Of a DNA stretch of 50,742 nucleotides, positions 43,925 through 50,742 are shown in pieces; position 1 is the first letter of the stretch; each line of letters opens with the position of its first letter. The notes under the pieces were generated by a model. The model was not told the DNA's origin and made no database searches. It saw only the letters and a list, made by a program, of their open reading frames with translations. Both the position numbers and the translations under genes were made by a program. The stretch comes from Methylotenera sp. (lineage in GTDB: Bacteria; Pseudomonadota; Gammaproteobacteria; Burkholderiales; Methylophilaceae), in assembly GCA_002928535.1 (NCBI GenBank), contig PERG01000017.1, positions 1 through 50,742 of the forward strand, written 5' to 3'.

Positions 43925-46048
43925 TTATTCTGCAGAGTCGGATTTCTCTTCATTTGCCGGTGCATCAATTAAAGCCTTCATGCTTAAACGCACGCGACCT
44001 TTTTCATCAGCTTCCACTACTTTAACTTTCACAACATCACCTTCTTTTAAGAAGTCCGCCACAGCATTTACACGTTGATGTGCAATTTGTGAGATATGTA
44101 ATAAACCATCTTTACCTGGAATTAACGACACGATCGCACCAAAATCTAGTAATTTAATAACAGTACCTTCATAAGTTTGACCAACTTCAACTTCGGCAGT
44201 GATGGCAGCAATACGACGTTGCGCTTCTGCACCCTGCTCTGAACTTGTACAAGCGATTTTTACCGTACCGTCATCTTCAATATCAATGGTAGTACCAGTT
44301 TCTTCAGTCAATTGACGAATCACTGCGCCGCCTTTACCGATCACATCACGAATTTTCTCAGGATTGATTTTCATCGTAATGATGCGAGGCGCGAATGCTG
44401 ACATCTCAGTGTTAGCCGTGCTCATCGCTTGCTTCATGATACCTAAAATATGCGTACGGCCTTCTTTAGCTTGCGCAAGCGCTACTTGCATGATCTCTGC
44501 AGTGATGCCAGTAATCTTGATGTCCATTTGTAGTGCAGTGATACCTTCATCAGTACCTGCTACTTTAAAGTCCATATCGCCCAAATGATCTTCATCACCT
44601 AAGATGTCGGTCAATACAGCAACGCGATTACCTTCTTTAATCAAGCCCATTGCGATACCTGCAACGTGGTTTTTCAAAGGCACCCCAGCATCCATCATGG
44701 CCAATGAACCGCCACAAACTGAAGCCATAGAGCTAGAGCCGTTTGATTCGGTAATCTCAGACACGATACGCACGGTGTAACCAAACTCTTCAACTGATGG
44801 TAGTGCAGCAATCAAAGCACGCTTAGCTAAACGGCCATGACCAATTTCACGACGTTTAGGCGTACCTACACGGCCTGTTTCACCAGTCGCGTACGGAGGC
44901 ATGTTGTAGTGCAACATAAACCGATCGGTGTACTCACCTTGCAATGCATCAATCACTTGCTCATCACGGCCTGTACCTAATGTTGCTACTACCAAAGCCT
45001 GTGTTTCACCTCGTGTGAACAATGCAGAACCATGGGTACGTGGCAATACGCCAGTGCGCACGGTGATAGGACGCACAGTACGCGTATCACGACCATCAAT
45101 ACGAGGTTCACCATTCAAAATTTGGCTACGTACTGTTTTAGCTTCTAAGTTAAAGAATTCAGTTTTGATCTTGTTGGCTTCTTCAGTAGATGTTGTTTCT
45201 GTAATCAACTCTGCCATTACGCGGTTTTTAATCTCTTCCAACTTGGCAGAGCGTGCGCCTTTAGCCTTGATTTGGAATGCGGCATTCACGTCAGCACCCG
45301 CTAATGCCGTCACTTTTTCAATCAATGCCGTGTCTGGTTCTGGTGCAACCCAATCCCAAGCATCTTTGCCAACTTCAGCAGTCATTTCGTTAATCATAGT
45401 AATTACAGCTTGCATCGCTTTGTGACCAAACACGACCGCACCTAACATGATTTCTTCTGATAATTCTTTTGCTTCTGATTCCACCATCATCACAGCAGTT
45501 TCAGTGGCAGCGACCACTAGATCTAATTCAGACTCAACGAGTTGTTCTTTGGTTGGATTAATAATATATTCATCATTGATATAACCCACACGTGCAGCGC
45601 CTAATGGGCCGTAGAAAGGAATACCTGAAATAGCCATCGCTGCGGATGCACCGATAATTGCCGGGATATCAGAGTCAATTTCCGGATCAGACGACATAAC
45701 GGTTGCGACAATTTGCACTTCGTTTAAAAACGCCTCTGGAAACAAAGGGCGCAACGGACGATCAATCAAACGTGATGTCAACGTTTCTTTTTCAGAAGGG
45801 CGACCTTCACGCTTGAAAAAACCACCTGGGATCTTACCCGCAGCATATGTTTTTTCCATGTAATCCACAGTTAGTGGAAAGAAATCCTGGCCAGCTTTGA
45901 CTTCTGTTTTGCCTACCACAGTCACTAAAACAACGGTATCACCGTAACTTACTAATACTGCGCCGTCGGCTTGACGCGCTATTTCGCCTGTTTCAATGGT
46001 GAGCTCATGCGCACCGTATTGAATACTTTTTTTCACTTTATTAAACAT
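43925..46048 (-). CDS. pnp: Polynucleotide phosphorylase
   Basis: 707 residues, the standard length. Two RNase PH-like domains ([40 protein letters not shown], and [20 protein letters not shown]) surround a helical domain, then a KH domain ([20 protein letters not shown]) and an S1 domain ([20 protein letters not shown]). It is the 3'-5' exoribonuclease of the RNA degradosome. The order rpsO-pnp is the common one. Confidence 0.98.
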   Translation of the reverse strand: MFNKVKKSIQYGAHELTIETGEIARQADGAVLVSYGDTVVLVTVVGKTEVKAGQDFFPLTVDYMEKTYAAGKIPGGFFKREGRPSEKETLTSRLIDRPLRPLFPEAFLNEVQIVATVMSSDPEIDSDIPAIIGASAAMAISGIPFYGPLGAARVGYINDEYIINPTKEQLVESELDLVVAATETAVMMVESEAKELSEEIMLGAVVFGHKAMQAVITMINEMTAEVGKDAWDWVAPEPDTALIEKVTALAGADVNAAFQIKAKGARSAKLEEIKNRVMAELITETTSTEEANKIKTEFFNLEAKTVRSQILNGEPRIDGRDTRTVRPITVRTGVLPRTHGSALFTRGETQALVVATLGTGRDEQVIDALQGEYTDRFMLHYNMPPYATGETGRVGTPKRREIGHGRLAKRALIAALPSVEEFGYTVRIVSEITESNGSSSMASVCGGSLAMMDAGVPLKNHVAGIAMGLIKEGNRVAVLTDILGDEDHLGDMDFKVAGTDEGITALQMDIKITGITAEIMQVALAQAKEGRTHILGIMKQAMSTANTEMSAFAPRIITMKINPEKIRDVIGKGGAVIRQLTEETGTTIDIEDDGTVKIACTSSEQGAEAQRRIAAITAEVEVGQTYEGTVIKLLDFGAIVSLIPGKDGLLHISQIAHQRVNAVADFLKEGDVVKVKVVEADEKGRVRLSMKALIDAPANEEKSDSAE

Positions 46049-46200
46049 TATTTTTTCCTTTGTCTTATCAATAGACTGGTATTCACTGATCCAATAACAG
46101 CCTTTGTATTTCTAAATTTCAATCAAACTTATTACCGCTTAGTTCGCATTCGTTTTAAAAACACCCGTAATTTAACTTCTTATGTGATATTTTCTAAAAG

Positions 46201-46238
46201 CAAAAAGCCGACGCATATCACCATGCAATCGGCTTTCT
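46201..46238 (-). terminator. Hairpin between rpsO and pnp
   Basis: On the minus strand AAAGCCGA and TCGGCTTT pair around a loop of about 17 bases, followed by TTTTTGC. It lies 70 bases after rpsO and 150 before pnp, as in the rpsO-pnp operons where partial termination and mRNA processing occur. Confidence 0.7.
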
Positions 46239-46308
46239 TACAATTATAAAAGTGCGCTAGAAGAAACCAAATAACAACTTCTTAGCAAGCAAATCACTTT
46301 TATAAAAA

Positions 46309-46578
46309 TTACTTACGTAAGCTCAAACGCTCAATCAGTGTTTGATAACGGCTTACATCTTTACGTTTCAAGTAGTCTAACAAGCTACGACGTTGACTTA
46401 CCAAAGCCAGCAAACCACGACGTGAGTGATTGTCTTTTTTGTTAGATTTGAAATGCTCTGTTAAGTAAGTGATACGGTTAGTTAAAAGTGCAACTTGCAC
46501 TTCTGGGCTAGCGGTATCGTTTGGAGCACGTTGATATTCTTTAATGATTTTTGCTGAGTCTTGCGCTGTAACTGCCAT
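46309..46578 (-). CDS. rpsO: 30S ribosomal protein S15
   Basis: 89 residues from the ATG at 46578 ([16 protein letters not shown]); the frame opens at 46602, but AAAGGA six bases before 46578 supports the shorter form, which has the normal S15 length. [20 protein letters not shown] is the family signature. Confidence 0.97.
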   Translation of the reverse strand: MAVTAQDSAKIIKEYQRAPNDTASPEVQVALLTNRITYLTEHFKSNKKDNHSRRGLLALVSQRRSLLDYLKRKDVSRYQTLIERLSLRK

Positions 46579-46714
46579 CTTTTTTCCTTTAGTTAGCGTC
46601 AATGCAAAAGCAGGGAATCCGCGAATGCATTCATATACATGAACCGCGCATTCTATCCGTAAAACTATGATTTATCAAGTAAAACTAAGAGCTATCTCAC
46701 TTGGCCATGCAAAC

Positions 46715-47623
46715 TTAGTCTTTAGGATAGACGATCAGGCGTTTTGGGGCGATTTTGCCATCACTTTGCATCTCGCCCAGCCCCAGAAACTGCTGTTGTT
46801 CTGAATAAAGGCGCAACAGGCCAGAATCCTTAACGCCGCTAAGCCATACCGGTTGGCCTTGCTGGAGATAAAATGCACTGTCGTGATCTAACATCACTTT
46901 GGGCAAATGCTGAATAGCGCTGTCTAAAGGCAATAGCGCCTCAATGCGCTGTTCTGCAGACATGCTTTCAAACTGCTCCAAGGTCATCGCCTGCGCGATT
47001 TGATAACTGGCGGTCTCAGTTCTACGCAGCGCAGTTAAATGTGCCCCGCATTCCAACACTTTACCGATATCTTCCGCCAAAGTGCGGATGTAAGTGCCTT
47101 TACTACAGCGCACCGTAATTTCAGCAACATCATGATGAAAAGCATTTAATTGGATCGCATGAATCTGCACTTGGCGCGCTTGGCGCTCGATTTCTACGCC
47201 GGCACGCGCGTATTCATAGAGCGCTTTACCTTCATGCTTTAAAGCAGAATACATTGGAGGGGTTTGGGTAATTTCACCTTGAAACAAGGTTAAAGTCTTT
47301 TCAAATTGGGCTTGGCTCACTTTGACAGGTTGCGTTTCTAAAATCTCGCCTTCAGCATCCCCGGTATTCGTAGTGACACCTAGCTTAAGCGTTGCAACGT
47401 AGGTTTTATCGGCATCCGTCAGATAATGGGCGAATTTGGTTGCTTCGCCAAAACAAAGCGGCAGCAAGCCTGTCGCTAATGGGTCTAACGTGCCGGTATG
47501 CCCAGCCTTGGCGGCCTGTAGCAACCACTTTACTTTTTGAAGGGCTTGATTGGAAGAAAAGCCGAGCGGCTTATCTAATAACAGCACGCCGCTAATCGGG
47601 CGTTTGATACGTTTAAGCTGCAA
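46715..47623 (-). CDS. truB: tRNA pseudouridine-55 synthase
   Basis: 302 residues. The catalytic Asp47 is in GHTGTLDPLATGLLPLCFGE; GVLLLDKPLGFSSNQALQK precedes it and CSKGTYIRTLAEDIGKVLEC follows. It makes pseudouridine at position 55 of tRNAs. It starts nine bases after rbfA, within the nusA-infB type operon. Confidence 0.96.
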   Translation of the reverse strand: MQLKRIKRPISGVLLLDKPLGFSSNQALQKVKWLLQAAKAGHTGTLDPLATGLLPLCFGEATKFAHYLTDADKTYVATLKLGVTTNTGDAEGEILETQPVKVSQAQFEKTLTLFQGEITQTPPMYSALKHEGKALYEYARAGVEIERQARQVQIHAIQLNAFHHDVAEITVRCSKGTYIRTLAEDIGKVLECGAHLTALRRTETASYQIAQAMTLEQFESMSAEQRIEALLPLDSAIQHLPKVMLDHDSAFYLQQGQPVWLSGVKDSGLLRLYSEQQQFLGLGEMQSDGKIAPKRLIVYPKD

Positions 47624-47632
47624 AACGTTGAC

Positions 47633-47986
47633 TTATTTGATGGGTTTTTCGGCAAGCGCCGCATCAATCAGTTGCGACATTTTCATGCCGTTATCGATAG
47701 AAGCGTCATAGACAAAATGCAATTGCGGCACCGTGCGTAGCAACATACGCTTGGCTAATTGCGTGCGCAGGTAACCGGCACTTTTTTCCAGTCCTTGTTG
47801 CATGCTATCGCTGGCTTTAGCGGCGCTATAGAAAATCTTGGCGTGGGCCATGTCGCCGGTCACTTCCGCGCCAGTAATCGTTACCATGCCCACGCGCGGA
47901 TCTTTAACCTCAAACTGCAGGAGATCTGCCAACTCGCGTTGCATTTGCTCTGCAACGCGGTGACTACGTGAAAAATCTTTGGCCAT
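47633..47986 (-). CDS. rbfA: Ribosome-binding factor A
   Basis: 117 residues with SHRVAEQMQRELADLLQFEV, KDPRVGMVTITGAEVTGDMA and LHFVYDASIDNGMKMSQLID, the RbfA KH-fold text. It matures the 30S subunit. It lies between infB and truB, the usual order. Confidence 0.95.
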   Translation of the reverse strand: MAKDFSRSHRVAEQMQRELADLLQFEVKDPRVGMVTITGAEVTGDMAHAKIFYSAAKASDSMQQGLEKSAGYLRTQLAKRMLLRTVPQLHFVYDASIDNGMKMSQLIDAALAEKPIK

Positions 47987-48113
47987 ATTATTTATCCGAA
48001 CTTAAAAAGTCTAAATGAGACTAGACGCCAAACGATTAATGGAGCGCTGCATACGCTTTGTATGTAAGCAAGCATTAATTGTTTTGCACAACGTATCATG
48101 ACGAATTTCCAAG

Positions 48114-50742
48114 TTATAAAGTTCGTGCTACTTCGACCATTTCATAGACTTCTAAAATATCACCCACTTCAATATCGTTGAAGTTTTTCAGTGACAACCC
48201 GCACTCAAAGTTATTTTTCACTTCTTTCACGTCATCTTTAAAGCGTTTCAAGGAATCGAGTTCGCCGGTATGGATGATGACGTTGTTACGCAATACCCGT
48301 ACCTTAGAGTTACGCTTGATCAAGCCATCCTGCACATAACAACCGGCAATCGCGCCAATTTTAGAAATGCGGAATACTTCACGCACTTCAACCGTACCGA
48401 TCATGCTTTCTTTTTGCTCTGGTGCCAGCATACCGCTCAAGGCTGCTTTCACTTCATCAACCGCTTCGTATATGATGTTGTAGTAACGTACATCAACACC
48501 TAGTGTATCAATAAGCTTACGCGCGCCGGAATCCGCACGCACGTTAAATCCGATCAGTACCGCTTTGGAAGCTGCCGCCAAGTTCACATCAGATTCGCTG
48601 ATGGCACCTACACCGGTATGAATGATATTGACTTTGACTTCCGAAGTAGACAGTTTTTGCAAACTTGTGGCCAAAGCTTCGTAGGAACCTTGCACGTCTG
48701 ATTTAATGATCAGGCCCAGCGTCTGCACTTCGCCTTCGGCCATTTGCTCGAACATGTTTTCCAGTTTAGCCGCTTGTTGTTTAGCGAGTTTCACGTCGCG
48801 GAATTTACCCTGGCGGAACAATGCCACTTCACGCGCTTTACGCTCGTCATTTAATACAATGACTTCCTCACCTGCGCTAGGCACATCGGACAAGCCTTGA
48901 ATTTCGACAGGAATCGATGGACCGGCTTCTTTAATATCGTTACCAGCTTCATCCAGCATGGCACGCACCTTACCAAACGTAGACCCAGCTAAAATCATGT
49001 CACCACGTTTTAATGTGCCCGATTGCACCAAAATAGTCGTAACCGGGCCGCGGCCTTTGTCTAAGCGCCCTTCAATCACCAAGCCTTTAGCCGGTGTATT
49101 TTTAGGCGCTTTCAATTCCAAAATCTCCGCTTGCAGTAATACCGCTTCCAGCAACTCATCGATACCTTGACCAGTTTTAGCTGACACTTCTCTAAACATC
49201 ACTTCGCCACCAAAATCTTCCGGCACCACTTCGTGGCTAACCAATTCCATTTTGACGCGTTCTGGCTGCGCTTCTGGTTTATCCACTTTATTAATGGCAA
49301 CAACCAAAGGTACACCTGCTGCTTTCGCATGGTGAATCGCTTCAATGGTTTGTGGCATCACACCGTCATCTGCTGAAACCACCAGAATTACTACGTCGGT
49401 CGCTTTTGCACCACGGGCACGCATGGCGGTAAACGCTTCATGGCCCGGGGTATCAAGGAAAGTTACCATACCACGCGGTGTTTCTACGTGATAAGCACCA
49501 ATATGCTGTGTAATACCGCCAGCTTCGCCTGAAGCCACACGACTACGGCGTATATAATCCAATAAAGAAGTTTTACCGTGATCAACGTGGCCCATCACCG
49601 TAACAACTGGCGGACGCGTTTCCATAATGGCTTCCGCATGCTCTTGCTCTACTAAGAATGCATCCGGATCGTTGGGCGCTGCAGCTTCGGCCTTATGGCC
49701 CATTTCTTCTACGATAATGATGGCCGTTTCTTGATCAAGCACCTGGTTGATAGTTACCATCATGCCCATGCCCATCAAGGTTTTAATTACTTCACCTGAT
49801 TTAACGGACATTTTGTGCGCTAAATCCGCTACAGTAATCGTCTCTGGCACTAGCACTTCATACACAATCGCTTCGGTAGGTGCCGTAAATGCATGCTGTT
49901 GATCATCGTCTTGATGGTGTGATTTATTCTTACCTTTAGGCGAACGCCAGCCTTGGCCAGCCGTAGCACCACCACGCGTTTTAAGACCGCGTTTTTTATT
50001 CTCGGCGTCAGTCCATTCTTTGTTGTTGCTTTTGCCTTTTTTCGCATCCTTGACCGCAGGTTTTACTGCACCCTCTTTAGCCACCGGCTTGTGCAAAGTA
50101 CCTTCAGAAAGTTTAGCAGCTTTGGCTTTTGCTGCCTCCGCCTCGGCTAATTTCTTAGCTTCTTCATCTAGGCGGCGTTGTGCGAGCTCCTGCTTTTTGC
50201 GCACATCATCTGCCTGCATCGCAGCTAGTGTAGCGTGACGCTTAGCTTCTCTTTCACGCAATGCCATTTCATCCGCACCTAGTAAATCTTTGCGACTAAT
50301 GGTTGGTTTTGCTACCACAGGCTCGGCTACCGGCTCCACTTTTGCCACTTCTTCAACAGGTGCAACCACTTCAGGCTGCACCTCAGCCTCAACAACTGGC
50401 GCTTCAGGCGCCTCTATTACTTCTGGTTGCGCTTCGATTTCGGCAATGACTGGCACTTCAACAGTTTCCATCGATTCAACAATAGCTTCTACCGCTTCTT
50501 GAACTTCAACATTGGCATCTTCAGGCTGGTCCGACTCATTTTCCTGACGCACCAGTACACGTTTTTTACGTACTTCCACCTGGATAGTACGGGCTTTGCC
50601 CATACTGTCCGTTTTTTTAATTTCTGTGCTGGATTTACGGGTCAGCGTGATTTTGTTTTTAGTGGCTAAAGTCCCGTGTTCTTTACGTAAGTGATCCAGC
50701 AAAGCCGTTTTATCGGCTTCACTTAATTGGTCTTCAGCGGTT
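48114..50742 (-). CDS. infB: Translation initiation factor IF-2, 5' end outside the window
   Basis: At least 876 residues are in the window. The ATG at 50702 is internal: the frame runs on upstream ([18 protein letters not shown]) in typical IF2_N sequence and leaves the right edge. A long Val/Glu/Ala-rich linker (about 60-230) follows, then the second IF2_N motif ([17 protein letters not shown]), the GTPase domain with [16 protein letters not shown] and NKVDK, and the C-terminal fMet-tRNA-binding domains. It brings initiator tRNA to the 30S subunit. Confidence 0.97.
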   Translation of the reverse strand, partial: TAEDQLSEADKTALLDHLRKEHGTLATKNKITLTRKSSTEIKKTDSMGKARTIQVEVRKKRVLVRQENESDQPEDANVEVQEAVEAIVESMETVEVPVIAEIEAQPEVIEAPEAPVVEAEVQPEVVAPVEEVAKVEPVAEPVVAKPTISRKDLLGADEMALREREAKRHATLAAMQADDVRKKQELAQRRLDEEAKKLAEAEAAKAKAAKLSEGTLHKPVAKEGAVKPAVKDAKKGKSNNKEWTDAENKKRGLKTRGGATAGQGWRSPKGKNKSHHQDDDQQHAFTAPTEAIVYEVLVPETITVADLAHKMSVKSGEVIKTLMGMGMMVTINQVLDQETAIIIVEEMGHKAEAAAPNDPDAFLVEQEHAEAIMETRPPVVTVMGHVDHGKTSLLDYIRRSRVASGEAGGITQHIGAYHVETPRGMVTFLDTPGHEAFTAMRARGAKATDVVILVVSADDGVMPQTIEAIHHAKAAGVPLVVAINKVDKPEAQPERVKMELVSHEVVPEDFGGEVMFREVSAKTGQGIDELLEAVLLQAEILELKAPKNTPAKGLVIEGRLDKGRGPVTTILVQSGTLKRGDMILAGSTFGKVRAMLDEAGNDIKEAGPSIPVEIQGLSDVPSAGEEVIVLNDERKAREVALFRQGKFRDVKLAKQQAAKLENMFEQMAEGEVQTLGLIIKSDVQGSYEALATSLQKLSTSEVKVNIIHTGVGAISESDVNLAAASKAVLIGFNVRADSGARKLIDTLGVDVRYYNIIYEAVDEVKAALSGMLAPEQKESMIGTVEVREVFRISKIGAIAGCYVQDGLIKRNSKVRVLRNNVIIHTGELDSLKRFKDDVKEVKNNFECGLSLKNFNDIEVGDILEVYEMVEVARTL

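Noticed and set aside
44928..45425. 165-codon plus-strand frame inside pnp
   Set aside because: Antisense to a conserved essential gene, with Ser/Ala/Val-rich text of no family and no start signals.
50290..50669. Plus-strand frames antisense to the infB linker
   Set aside because: Thr/Ser/Ala-rich translations of the complement of a Val/Glu/Ala repeat linker, with no homology-like features.

Overview
The window looks like a chromosomal segment of a betaproteobacterium, most likely a methylotroph of the Methylophilaceae (Methylotenera-like). This is inferred from the protein styles, a PEP-CTERM remnant, the AT-leaning composition and the housekeeping order infB-rbfA-truB-rpsO-pnp. No taxonomic search was possible, so the family assignment is a best guess.

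Bases 1-5330 are an integration hotspot at a tRNA-Phe gene. The tRNA (19-94) is intact. Its last 45 bases recur exactly at 4225-4269 and in decayed form near 1188-1198 and 5189-5207. Each downstream copy is preceded by a related right-end repeat of about 80-90 bp. Integrase remnants follow three of the four tRNA-end copies, pointing toward the tRNA: a 5'-truncated but catalytically complete one at 110-835, a short trace near 4290-4345 and a broken one at 5212-5320. The region reads as several generations of integrative elements stacked at one site. Surviving cargo is a membrane PAS-GGDEF-EAL protein and a 59-residue unknown protein. Relics include a DUF5655-like 3' end and an inverted copy of the tail of a second, related EAL gene.

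Bases 5330-16730 are accessory genes. They comprise a TetR regulator with an MBL-fold hydrolase, divergent from an exported alpha/beta hydrolase, a DHA2 transporter and a second hydrolase. Next is a three-gene blue-light/c-di-GMP operon: a membrane-tailed BLUF protein, a free-standing EAL protein and a PAS-PAS-GGDEF protein that carries a frameshift. After that come a GlcG/HbpS-like protein with a decayed duplicate of its 3' end, a PEP-CTERM gene remnant, and a pentapeptide-repeat protein with a Crp/Fnr regulator behind a perfect TGTGA-N6-TCACA site. A hemerythrin-like protein is convergent with the regulator.

Bases 16930-27460 are mixed chromosomal genes: a DUF72 protein, a rhodanese-TusA-DsrE2 sulfur-transfer operon, a BFD-like ferredoxin, valS, a GIDE-like membrane protein with LemA, a photolyase-family protein whose domains appear to be in reversed order, an NfeD/SPFH pair and a MoeB-type E1-like enzyme.

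Bases 27464-41840 form one long minus-strand cluster for an MSHA-like pilus or type II secretion-like machine. In transcription order it holds an NtrC-type regulator, an ExeA/MshM ATPase, a secretin (MshL), a TPR protein (MshN), a motor ATPase (MshE), a platform protein (MshG), MshI-, MshJ- and MshK-like proteins, and two large pseudopilin-like proteins. No major pilin or prepilin peptidase lies in the window.

Bases 41950-50742 are core functions: tRNA-His, tRNA-Arg and tRNA-Pro (all minus strand), folD, dksA, then pnp, rpsO, truB, rbfA and a 5'-incomplete infB running off the right edge.
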